A DNA stretch of 45,109 bases from an uncultured Eggerthellaceae bacterium (GTDB lineage Bacteria > Actinomycetota > Coriobacteriia > Coriobacteriales > Eggerthellaceae): positions 1 to 45,109 of the forward strand of contig CAJUPL010000014.1 in NCBI GenBank assembly GCA_910588435.1, given 5' to 3'. Within the stretch, counting starts at the first letter, position 1, and each line of letters starts with the position of its first letter. A program made the translations under genes and the position numbers. Positions 14,986 to 22,183 of the stretch are shown piece by piece. The notes below the pieces were generated by a model. That model searched no databases. It saw only the letters and a program-made list of their open reading frames with translations, and had not been told where the DNA came from.

Positions 14986-15095
14986 TGGATTGGATAGAGG
15001 TCACACTTGCTTCATCCCTCGTCAGCGCCGCCCTATCTTTTCCGCTTCGCGAAAAAGCAGGGAACCCCGGCGCTAATGTCCTTGGCCGCTTCCTT

Positions 15096-15247
15096 CGGAA
15101 GAGCGGCGCAGCTTAACACGCTTACTCGCACCGCAAAGGGCCTGAAAAACTTCTGCTTTCTCTCTCGCTTCGCTCAAGAGCAGAACTTTTTCAGTCTGAG
15201 ACCTTTGCAGCGCTGCGTGGAGCGTGTGCTCACGCCGCTGTCTTCCG
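15096..15247. repeat. 152-bp nested hairpin with five arm pairs
   Basis: Five arm pairs nest in strict order: CGGAAGA/TCTTCCG (15096, 15241), GCGGCG/CGCCGC (15103, 15233), CACGCT/AGCGTG (15117, 15221), GCAAAGG/CCTTTGC (15133, 15202) and CTGAAAAACTTCTGC (15142-15156) with GCAGAACTTTTTCAG (15180-15194). The innermost arms differ only at one central C-C mismatch, as in the 3386-3445 hairpin. The stretch 14986-15308 contains no credible gene otherwise. Confidence 0.72.
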
Positions 15248-15308
15248 ACGGAAGCTAACGGACAGACGATGGGATGAAGGTTCAGACAAAGAAAAGGAGT
15301 TGATCTTC

Positions 15309-15362
15309 ATGTTCAAGCTCATATTCACCATATTCGCGCTCGTGTTCAGGCACGGATTCTAA
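15309..15362 (+). CDS. Possible 17-residue hydrophobic peptide
   Basis: An AAAGGAG element lies 10 bases before an ATG that opens a 17-codon frame, MFKLIFTIFALVFRHGF. The peptide is almost entirely hydrophobic and could sit in the membrane, like type I toxins or small regulatory peptides. It lies 28 bases ahead of the next gene. Chance cannot be excluded at this length. Confidence 0.35.
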   Translation: MFKLIFTIFALVFRHGF

Positions 15363-15390
15363 GACCAGCCAACAAGGGAAGGAGAGAGCT

Positions 15391-15609
15391 ATGACCATCC
15401 AAGACATGATCGACGCAGGCATCACCTTGCAGGGCAATCTCACGGTTCGCGTGTTCGATGGCGACAAGACCACAGATGTCTATGAGGGTGACGCGCAGGA
15501 TGTTGACTACGGAGAAGTCGAGTGGCTTGACGAATATGAGATCAGCTACATCTACCCAGTGCTGAATGAGGGTTGGTGCATCGAAGTCCGTCCGATTGAG
15601 TGCCGGTAG
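15391..15609 (+). CDS. Hypothetical acidic protein, 72 residues
   Basis: This small, acidic, beta-rich protein (VRVFDGDKTTDVYEG, VLNEGWCIEV) has a strong GGAAGGAGAG binding site. The family is unrecognised. It starts a run with the next two genes. Confidence 0.62.
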   Translation: MTIQDMIDAGITLQGNLTVRVFDGDKTTDVYEGDAQDVDYGEVEWLDEYEISYIYPVLNEGWCIEVRPIECR

Positions 15610-15631
15610 AACAGGGAAGAAGGCGATGACG

Positions 15632-15799
15632 ATGAGCAAGATTGATGACATGCTCAAGGTGGTCAAGGCATATGAAGAGGAGCGCTATGACGACTACGAA
15701 AGGCTCATCTCCGAAGGGGCTAGGAAGCACGGGATCGAAGAATGGCAATTCGAAGATGACTGCACAGACGTTCGGATCTTAGGGATAGACAGAGCATAG
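15632..15799 (+). CDS. Hypothetical acidic protein, 55 residues
   Basis: A helical start (SKIDDMLKVVKAYEEERYDDY) is followed by a short acidic tail. ATG at 15632 lies eight bases behind AGAAGG; an ATG two codons upstream is also possible. No family is recognised. Confidence 0.5.
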   Translation: MSKIDDMLKVVKAYEEERYDDYERLISEGARKHGIEEWQFEDDCTDVRILGIDRA

Positions 15800-15824
15800 C
15801 TGCTCTTGGATGAGAGGCAAGGAA

Positions 15825-16496
15825 ATGAGCGATAGGGACAGCATCATCACGAAGATCAAGAAGCTCCTGGAACACTCCACTGAGAACGGTGCTACAGAAG
15901 CTGAGGCGGTAGCGTTCGCGCTCAAGGCTCAAAAGCTGATGGCAGAGCATGACGTTAAGGACTGGGAGCTGGGAGACAAGGTTGAGGAGGTCATCGAATA
16001 CGAAAGCAAGGTCAACGCGAGGAGAGTATGGCGAGGACCGCTTGCCAAGGTTATCGCGGAGAACTTCAGGTGCGCAAGTTTTATGTGCTGGCGTGTTCCA
16101 GATGACAAGATTAATAGGAAAGCGTACGTGACCTTTGTGGGCTATGCCGCTGATGCTAAAGCAGCAGCTACTGTCTTCGAGCACCTCTATGTAGTGATGG
16201 ATGAGCTTGGCAAGAAGGCATCCAGGATGCATGGAGATTCTTCTGCATACGACGGATTCTGCAAGGGCTTTGTAGACGGAGTGGAATCCGAGCTTGAGAA
16301 GCAATCGCAAGCCTTGATGCTAGTCGTTCCGCAAGCCGTCAAAGAGCATATAGATGCAATGGATATCGGCTATGGAGGTACGGTCAGAAAGCGAATGAAT
16401 GAAGAGGCCGAATCTAAAGGCTATACAGCAGGAAGAGACGCCGTCAGAGAGCGACGCCTGGATACGCACGATGATTTCTTGTTGGAATGTGCATGA
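15825..16496 (+). CDS. DUF2786-like protein, 223 residues
   Basis: The first 45 residues (IITKIKKLLEHSTENGATEAEA, then FALKAQKLMAEHDV) match the DUF2786 pattern, a short helical domain common in phage and plasmid proteins. The rest has the pattern of the domain often fused to it, with GYAADAKAAATVFEHLY and a basic C-terminus (GYTAGRDAVRERRL). The function of the family is unknown. The start at 15825 follows CAAGGAA. Confidence 0.72.
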   Translation: MSDRDSIITKIKKLLEHSTENGATEAEAVAFALKAQKLMAEHDVKDWELGDKVEEVIEYESKVNARRVWRGPLAKVIAENFRCASFMCWRVPDDKINRKAYVTFVGYAADAKAAATVFEHLYVVMDELGKKASRMHGDSSAYDGFCKGFVDGVESELEKQSQALMLVVPQAVKEHIDAMDIGYGGTVRKRMNEEAESKGYTAGRDAVRERRLDTHDDFLLECA

Positions 16497-16512
16497 GAGG
16501 GGAGGGTAGATC

Positions 16513-17022
16513 ATGACGACCCGCATAAGTGACCTGATGGCCTTTTTGGAAGACTTTGAGGATGACTGGATATTGGACATCATCAGCAAAGGACGCCTTG
16601 CAGTCTTGGATGAATCTGGACAAGTGATCGACTACACCGCCATAGATCCTGAACCTGTCAAGAGCAACGCCAAGGAAGGGGAGCCTGACCCGGCAGAGAT
16701 AGAGAAGGGAAGGAGACTAGCCGAAGAAGTTCACAAGTGGATGGAGGCGAACGAACCGATCTACCGGCAGATGCTAGCTTTCGTTCAAGATCTCAAGAGG
16801 CGTGGAGTGAAGGGCAGGGTGAGAGACCAGATAGTCATCCACTTCACGAAGATCAATCAAGGCAAGGTGATGTTCAAGCTCACGAATGGTCATTGGCCGG
16901 GCATAAGCAGATACATGGTGCTAGAGGACCCAACGCTTGAAGGAGACCCGCTGAGGTTCACGAGAAGCGCCATTGATGCTTACGGACTCATCCCTGTTAG
17001 TTGGATGAACGTGAAGCCATAA
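16513..17022 (+). CDS. Hypothetical protein, copy 1 of a duplicated gene
   Basis: A 169-residue protein with no recognised family. It has an acidic start and a central helix (EEVHKWMEANEPIYRQMLAF). A basic beta-rich end follows (KRRGVKGRVRDQIVIHF, then RYMVLEDPTL). GGGGAGGG precedes the ATG. It lies at the left edge of the 1872-bp tandem duplication; the duplication boundary falls inside its start codon. Confidence 0.65.
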   Translation: MTTRISDLMAFLEDFEDDWILDIISKGRLAVLDESGQVIDYTAIDPEPVKSNAKEGEPDPAEIEKGRRLAEEVHKWMEANEPIYRQMLAFVQDLKRRGVKGRVRDQIVIHFTKINQGKVMFKLTNGHWPGISRYMVLEDPTLEGDPLRFTRSAIDAYGLIPVSWMNVKP

Positions 17023-17048
17023 GGATATGAAACACAAGGAACGGTAGA

Positions 17049-17054
17049 TATAAT
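17049..17054 (+). promoter_or_regulatory. Possible -10 box ahead of the lipoprotein gene
   Basis: TATAAT lies in the 74-base gap before the lipoprotein gene. No good -35 is visible. The same box recurs in copy 2 at 18921-18926. Confidence 0.35.
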
Positions 17055-17096
17055 CAACATCAATTTGGGGGTAGGACCTCAGAGAGGGGAATCATC

Positions 17097-18191
17097 ATGA
17101 AGAAGTCAACCATCACAAAGGCGATAGCTGCAGCAGCATCATTCGCACTGGCTGCAAGCCTCACAGCTTGCGGAGGGCAACCTCAGGAGAGCGCAGGGGA
17201 GCAGATCCAAGAGCCAGAAGCTATCCAGATCGGCATCAAGCTCGATGTGAAGGCAGAAGGTTGGAACGCTGACACCTCAACGCCTGTGATCGCGATGCTC
17301 ACACCAGTTGCTGAGGATACTGAGACTGCTGCAAATGCTGAAAGCACTGATAACACTGCTAATGCTGAAAACACTACTGAAGCTGCAAGCATTGCAGCTG
17401 CTGCCGAGGAGCCTGAGACCCTCTATCGTGAGATCTCTTGCAACGAGGAGAACATGGTGGAGCTTGAGGCAGGGGAGTATGAGCTTGGGTTGATATCGCC
17501 CATCAATGCCGACGGATCCATCTACACGGTTCCTGACGACACCAAGGTTGAAGCTGCTGAGATCACAGAGGATGCTGACGCCATCCAGCTAGAGCTGATA
17601 CCGGCAGAGCAAGTCCAGCCTGCGCAGCTTGAAGGCATCGTTTCTGCAGTGACAGTTGCTGCAAAGGCTGATCCGGCATCTGTTCAGGCTGCAACGCTTG
17701 AGCGCGCCAAGGCCAACGCCCTGGCCAACCCGAACGCCAGCGCTGAGCAGATAGAAGCCGCTGAGGATGCCGCTGCTGAAGCTGTAGCATCAGGGGACAA
17801 GGCTGCGATGGACAACGCTGCTGCATCACGCCCAACCGCTAGCGCGCCTGAGGGCAGCAATGCTGGGTCTGGCTCTTCTGCACCGTCTGAGAGCGCATCA
17901 ACCGGCAGCTCCACTGGGTCCACCCAAACGTCAGCGCCAGTGCATGAGCATAACTTCAGCACTCCGATCTATAGCACTGAGTCTTACCTAATCAGTGAGG
18001 CATATTCAAAAGCTGCATGCTCTTGTGGCACAACCTTTCCTAGTGTTGGAGCCTGGGAAGCACACGTTACCGCACTTGCTGATGAGGGTATCTACAACGG
18101 ACACTCCTGGTCTTCTGTTTATGTACCGGCTCAATACGGCACTCGCGATGTTGTTGTAGGTTATCAGTGCTCTTGTGGCGCGACGTCCTAG
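17097..18191 (+). CDS. Lipoprotein with C-terminal Cys/His module, copy 1
   Basis: This 364-residue protein has a lipoprotein signal ending in LTAC (Cys25 lipidated), so it is anchored outside the membrane. An acidic Ala/Glu/Thr-rich part (30-180) leads to a helical Ala-rich stretch (ASAEQIEAAEDAAAEAVASG) and a Ser/Gly/Thr linker (240-280). The end module (285-364) has HEHNF, CSCGTTF, WEAHV, GHSW and CSCGATS, which look like paired metal-binding sites. A related His/Cys pattern is found in the surface protein at 27588-28154. The gene has AGAGGGGA upstream and is duplicated exactly at 18969. Confidence 0.75.
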   Translation: MKKSTITKAIAAAASFALAASLTACGGQPQESAGEQIQEPEAIQIGIKLDVKAEGWNADTSTPVIAMLTPVAEDTETAANAESTDNTANAENTTEAASIAAAAEEPETLYREISCNEENMVELEAGEYELGLISPINADGSIYTVPDDTKVEAAEITEDADAIQLELIPAEQVQPAQLEGIVSAVTVAAKADPASVQAATLERAKANALANPNASAEQIEAAEDAAAEAVASGDKAAMDNAAASRPTASAPEGSNAGSGSSAPSESASTGSSTGSTQTSAPVHEHNFSTPIYSTESYLISEAYSKAACSCGTTFPSVGAWEAHVTALADEGIYNGHSWSSVYVPAQYGTRDVVVGYQCSCGATS

Positions 18192-18245
18192 CCCCCTCAA
18201 TGCTGTAACTACTACTTCTGCTGCAAATACTAAAAGGAGACAAAT

Positions 18246-18404
18246 ATGCAATGCACATATGAAGGCATCAAGTTCACCTGCGATACAGAGATCGAAGAGA
18301 CTGAAGCCCTGAACTACGTTGTCTACTACGTATCCAAGTTCCCTAATCTTGAATCCTTGGATGTGAAGATCGACGGGGACTATGCTGACGACCCGCATAA
18401 GTGA
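18246..18404 (+). pseudogene. Truncated copy of the 95-residue gene at the duplication junction
   Basis: The first 48 codons match the gene at 20118-20405. The duplication junction then shifts into copy 2 and the frame ends after four foreign codons (DPHK), giving 52 residues instead of 95. The ribosome binding site AAAGGAG is intact, so a short product may be made. Confidence 0.85.
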
Positions 18405-18894
18405 CCTGATGGCCTTTTTGGAAGACTTTGAGGATGACTGGATATTGGACATCATCAGCAAAGGACGCCTTGCAGTCTTGGATGAATCTGGACAAGTGAT
18501 CGACTACACCGCCATAGATCCTGAACCTGTCAAGAGCAACGCCAAGGAAGGGGAGCCTGACCCGGCAGAGATAGAGAAGGGAAGGAGACTAGCCGAAGAA
18601 GTTCACAAGTGGATGGAGGCGAACGAACCGATCTACCGGCAGATGCTAGCTTTCGTTCAAGATCTCAAGAGGCGTGGAGTGAAGGGCAGGGTGAGAGACC
18701 AGATAGTCATCCACTTCACGAAGATCAATCAAGGCAAGGTGATGTTCAAGCTCACGAATGGTCATTGGCCGGGCATAAGCAGATACATGGTGCTAGAGGA
18801 CCCAACGCTTGAAGGAGACCCGCTGAGGTTCACGAGAAGCGCCATTGATGCTTACGGACTCATCCCTGTTAGTTGGATGAACGTGAAGCCATAA
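18382..18894 (+). CDS. Hypothetical protein, copy 2 with a new start codon
   Basis: This is the same protein as 16513-17022 except for the first residues (MLTTRIS instead of MTTRIS). The junction removed the original ATG and ribosome binding site but supplied an in-frame ATG at 18382 from the truncated upstream gene. GGGG lies a few bases upstream and could serve as a weak site. Translation could also be coupled to the 52-residue frame that overlaps it. Expression may therefore differ from copy 1. Confidence 0.65.
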   Translation: MLTTRISDLMAFLEDFEDDWILDIISKGRLAVLDESGQVIDYTAIDPEPVKSNAKEGEPDPAEIEKGRRLAEEVHKWMEANEPIYRQMLAFVQDLKRRGVKGRVRDQIVIHFTKINQGKVMFKLTNGHWPGISRYMVLEDPTLEGDPLRFTRSAIDAYGLIPVSWMNVKP

Positions 18895-20257
18895 GGATAT
18901 GAAACACAAGGAACGGTAGATATAATCAACATCAATTTGGGGGTAGGACCTCAGAGAGGGGAATCATCATGAAGAAGTCAACCATCACAAAGGCGATAGC
19001 TGCAGCAGCATCATTCGCACTGGCTGCAAGCCTCACAGCTTGCGGAGGGCAACCTCAGGAGAGCGCAGGGGAGCAGATCCAAGAGCCAGAAGCTATCCAG
19101 ATCGGCATCAAGCTCGATGTGAAGGCAGAAGGTTGGAACGCTGACACCTCAACGCCTGTGATCGCGATGCTCACACCAGTTGCTGAGGATACTGAGACTG
19201 CTGCAAATGCTGAAAGCACTGATAACACTGCTAATGCTGAAAACACTACTGAAGCTGCAAGCATTGCAGCTGCTGCCGAGGAGCCTGAGACCCTCTATCG
19301 TGAGATCTCTTGCAACGAGGAGAACATGGTGGAGCTTGAGGCAGGGGAGTATGAGCTTGGGTTGATATCGCCCATCAATGCCGACGGATCCATCTACACG
19401 GTTCCTGACGACACCAAGGTTGAAGCTGCTGAGATCACAGAGGATGCTGACGCCATCCAGCTAGAGCTGATACCGGCAGAGCAAGTCCAGCCTGCGCAGC
19501 TTGAAGGCATCGTTTCTGCAGTGACAGTTGCTGCAAAGGCTGATCCGGCATCTGTTCAGGCTGCAACGCTTGAGCGCGCCAAGGCCAACGCCCTGGCCAA
19601 CCCGAACGCCAGCGCTGAGCAGATAGAAGCCGCTGAGGATGCCGCTGCTGAAGCTGTAGCATCAGGGGACAAGGCTGCGATGGACAACGCTGCTGCATCA
19701 CGCCCAACCGCTAGCGCGCCTGAGGGCAGCAATGCTGGGTCTGGCTCTTCTGCACCGTCTGAGAGCGCATCAACCGGCAGCTCCACTGGGTCCACCCAAA
19801 CGTCAGCGCCAGTGCATGAGCATAACTTCAGCACTCCGATCTATAGCACTGAGTCTTACCTAATCAGTGAGGCATATTCAAAAGCTGCATGCTCTTGTGG
19901 CACAACCTTTCCTAGTGTTGGAGCCTGGGAAGCACACGTTACCGCACTTGCTGATGAGGGTATCTACAACGGACACTCCTGGTCTTCTGTTTATGTACCG
20001 GCTCAATACGGCACTCGCGATGTTGTTGTAGGTTATCAGTGCTCTTGTGGCGCGACGTCCTAGCCCCCTCAATGCTGTAACTACTACTTCTGCTGCAAAT
20101 ACTAAAAGGAGACAAATATGCAATGCACATATGAAGGCATCAAGTTCACCTGCGATACAGAGATCGAAGAGACTGAAGCCCTGAACTACGTTGTCTACTA
20201 CGTATCCAAGTTCCCTAATCTTGAATCCTTGGATGTGAAGATCGACGGGGACTATGC
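18386..20257. repeat. Tandem duplication, copy 2 (1872 bp)
   Basis: This is the direct repeat of 16514-18385, offset exactly 1872 bases and bounded by TGACG. After it the original sequence continues into the intact 95-residue gene and the Fic-like gene. Confidence 0.93.
18969..20063 (+). CDS. Lipoprotein with C-terminal Cys/His module, copy 2
   Basis: The 364-residue protein is identical to the one at 17097-18191, with the same LTAC lipobox, Ser/Gly linker and C-terminal His/Cys module. The upstream gap and possible -10 box are also duplicated, so dosage is doubled if both are expressed. Confidence 0.75.
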   Translation: MKKSTITKAIAAAASFALAASLTACGGQPQESAGEQIQEPEAIQIGIKLDVKAEGWNADTSTPVIAMLTPVAEDTETAANAESTDNTANAENTTEAASIAAAAEEPETLYREISCNEENMVELEAGEYELGLISPINADGSIYTVPDDTKVEAAEITEDADAIQLELIPAEQVQPAQLEGIVSAVTVAAKADPASVQAATLERAKANALANPNASAEQIEAAEDAAAEAVASGDKAAMDNAAASRPTASAPEGSNAGSGSSAPSESASTGSSTGSTQTSAPVHEHNFSTPIYSTESYLISEAYSKAACSCGTTFPSVGAWEAHVTALADEGIYNGHSWSSVYVPAQYGTRDVVVGYQCSCGATS

Positions 20258-20405
20258 TGACGTGACCTACAATCTTACGCCGTCGCAGCCCTTTGAGCGC
20301 ATTCGCCGCATCACAGGCTACCTGGTAGGCACCCTTGATCGCTTCAACGACGCCAAGCGCGCAGAGGAAGCTGACCGTGTGAAGCACGAAGCAGTCAGAA
20401 GCTAG
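20118..20405 (+). CDS. Hypothetical protein, 95 residues, intact copy
   Basis: This small acidic protein starts with YEGIKFTCDTEIEETEALNY and ends in a helical, charged C-terminus. The family is unrecognised. AAAGGAG precedes the ATG. The Fic-like gene starts two bases after its stop with almost no binding site of its own, so the two are probably coupled. An antitoxin role for this protein is possible but unsupported by sequence. Its upstream duplicate is truncated at 18404. Confidence 0.7.
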   Translation: MQCTYEGIKFTCDTEIEETEALNYVVYYVSKFPNLESLDVKIDGDYADVTYNLTPSQPFERIRRITGYLVGTLDRFNDAKRAEEADRVKHEAVRS

Positions 20406-20407
20406 CC

Positions 20408-21187
20408 ATGGATCGCGAAAAGAACATAGAGCTTGCCAAAAGGAGCATCATTGACTCCATTTGGAAGGAAGCTCATCTTGAAGGCATCGGCGTCACCTAC
20501 CTCGACACTAAGGAGATCTTTGAAGGCCGAACTGTTCCAGGGATTAGCGTTGATGACACAGTTGCCATCAACAACCTAAAGCATGCCTGGCAATTCATCT
20601 TGGACAACCTCGACGCTCCCACAGATCTGTCTTTCATCAGGCAAGTTCACTACTTGGTAGGAAGCGCCATAGTGTCTGACCCAGGGAATCTAAGGATGGG
20701 GGATGTGGGAATAGGTGGGACTACCTGGAAGCCTGACATCCCTGACTTTGATGACGCTAAAGCCCGCATTGAAGAGCTTGCAACAAGGCGTCCTACAACA
20801 ACCAGGGACGCCTTGGAATTGTTCGCTTATCTATGTCGCTCTCAGCTCTTCTTTGATGGGAATAAGCGAACTGCCCAGATCGTCACGAACAAGGTTCTCA
20901 TAGAAAACGGCCTGGGCATATTTGCAGTGCCAACACAAGATAAGAGCAGGTTCGAATCTGAGTTGATCTCCTTTTATGAGAGCGGAGAACCATCTAGCTT
21001 GATCCACTTCCTGAAAGAGACCTCAGTAACGTGTTACGAAGAGTGCAAGACCGAGACACATCCTGACCCTGCTCTTGAGGCTCTTAAAGCCAAATCCGTC
21101 AAAGAGATCGCAGACGATGAGATTGCTGCATCAAAGGAGCTGTCCAGATCCAGCCGGATCCGCACACATCATCCACAAGAACGTTAA
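20408..21187 (+). CDS. Fic-like protein lacking the catalytic histidine
   Basis: This 259-residue protein has the Fic fold pattern. An N-terminal SIWKEAHLEGIGVTYLDT stretch (17-34) resembles the inhibitory helix of self-regulated Fic proteins. The active loop SQLFFDGNKRTAQ (145-157) stands for HPFxDGNxRxxR. Gln146 replaces the histidine that normally activates the target hydroxyl for AMP transfer, while Asp150, Gly151, Asn152 and Arg154 are kept. Nucleotide binding may remain without normal AMPylation. The C-terminal 60 residues are charged and unrecognised. It ends in a terminator. Confidence 0.82.
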   Translation: MDREKNIELAKRSIIDSIWKEAHLEGIGVTYLDTKEIFEGRTVPGISVDDTVAINNLKHAWQFILDNLDAPTDLSFIRQVHYLVGSAIVSDPGNLRMGDVGIGGTTWKPDIPDFDDAKARIEELATRRPTTTRDALELFAYLCRSQLFFDGNKRTAQIVTNKVLIENGLGIFAVPTQDKSRFESELISFYESGEPSSLIHFLKETSVTCYEECKTETHPDPALEALKAKSVKEIADDEIAASKELSRSSRIRTHHPQER

Positions 21188-21211
21188 AGCCCTCTTCCGA
21201 GGGCTTTTCTT
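21186..21211 (+). terminator. Terminator of the Fic-like gene
   Basis: AAAGCCCTC/GAGGGCTTT with a TTCC loop is followed by TTCTTT and overlaps the stop codon of the Fic-like gene. Confidence 0.9.
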
Positions 21212-21349
21212 TGCTCGTTTATGCAATACAGTATCTGAGGCTCTCACATTGCTCTTTCAGAAGCCTTACCCACATATGCAGGTCAATATTCAAAAAGCAC
21301 TCAGCTATGGGCTCAGATTTGCTCTCAGAAGGCCGTTTGAGCCAATCAA

Positions 21350-21377
21350 AAGAGGGGGCGCAAATGCGCCCCCTCTT
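21350..21377. terminator. Bidirectional terminator between the two gene halves
   Basis: AAGAGGGGGCGC and GCGCCCCCTCTT form a 12-bp stem with loop AAAT. It lies between the end of the plus-strand block and the end of the minus-strand TasA-like gene at 21416. The stretch 21212-21349 shows no gene. Confidence 0.85.
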
Positions 21378-21415
21378 CGTGTGATTCCTTTCTCAAGATT
21401 GGGAGCTCACTTTTT

Positions 21416-22183
21416 CTAAGCCCCATTCGTGTCGGTTGCTGCAGCGGTCTGCTGAGCGTTGTAGGCTGCCCAGGCGGCTGCAGGGGTGTCGAAGCCCTGC
21501 TTCTGGATGGAGAAGGCGTCAATGATCACCTGGTTGTCCGTGATACCCACATCACTGGTCAGGTTAGCTGTGATCAGCTTGTCGAAGACAGGTGTTGCCG
21601 CCTCGCCTGCAGCAAGCGTCTTGCTGTACTGGTAGGTGTATGTGCGCACACCATCAGCCACAGTTGGCTCACCGATCTGGGTCCAGCCCTCACCCACGGT
21701 GAATGCATAGAGGTCCATATTCGTTACGGCAGTGGCCTTGCCGTCCTCGCCCACAACAGAGCCTGTGAACACGGGCATCTGCACCTTGGCGAAGACATAC
21801 TCATCCACAGTGCCATCATTGGTGATGGTCGGGTCCTTAGCGATCTCCATGGTGGGGGTCATGGCCTTAGCAGCCTCCGGGTCCCAGTTAGGCTCTGTGA
21901 GCGCGATGGAGAGGTTGGTATCAAGGGAGAGGTTGTTGGTCACAGACTCAGTGTCAGTGAGATACGCCAGGACACCGCCCATGGCTAGAGTCAGCGCCAG
22001 CGCGCCTCCAACGAAGGCTGCGGCTACACGGCGCTTGCCCTTGCCCTCATCCTCCTGCTCAGGCACTGCTTGCTGCACAGGCGCATATCCTGCCGCCCCA
22101 TAAGCCGGGGGAGCGTAACCTGCTGGCGCTTGCCAGCGGGGCTGATAGAGGTTCGGGTTCTGATTGTTGATCGGTTGGCTCAT
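21416..22183 (-). CDS. TasA/CalY-like exported protein with SipW-type signal
   Basis: This 255-residue protein has a Pro/Gln/Tyr-rich N-terminus and a basic patch (GKGKRR). A hydrophobic segment follows, ending in GGVLAYLTDTESVTN, the signature of SipW-dependent signal peptides. The mature part resembles TasA/camelysin-type proteins (ELTEPNWD-like words, KDPTITNDGTVDEYVFAKVQ). Such proteins form extracellular fibres in Bacillus biofilms. The gene overlaps the signal peptidase at 22180 by ATGA, so the peptidase is likely its processing enzyme. The mature domain is closely parallel to the N-terminal domain of the 1023-residue protein at 22983. Confidence 0.85.
   Translation of the reverse strand: MSQPINNQNPNLYQPRWQAPAGYAPPAYGAAGYAPVQQAVPEQEDEGKGKRRVAAAFVGGALALTLAMGGVLAYLTDTESVTNNLSLDTNLSIALTEPNWDPEAAKAMTPTMEIAKDPTITNDGTVDEYVFAKVQMPVFTGSVVGEDGKATAVTNMDLYAFTVGEGWTQIGEPTVADGVRTYTYQYSKTLAAGEAATPVFDKLITANLTSDVGITDNQVIIDAFSIQKQGFDTPAAAWAAYNAQQTAAATDTNGA

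Larger units (their letters stand above)
16514..18385. repeat. Tandem duplication, copy 1 (1872 bp)
   Basis: This segment is repeated directly at 18386-20257. All reading frames translate identically in both copies, including non-coding frames, so the copies appear identical in DNA. Copy 1 carries a complete 169-residue gene, a complete lipoprotein gene and a truncated 95-residue gene. TGACG occurs at the left edge (16514-16518), the junction (18386-18390) and the right edge (20258-20262). Confidence 0.93.

Noticed and set aside
16514..20262. Reading the tandem repeat as a pure assembly artefact
   Set aside because: The junction falls at a 5-bp microhomology with unique flanks, as expected for a real event; read evidence is still needed, so this stays open as a caveat.
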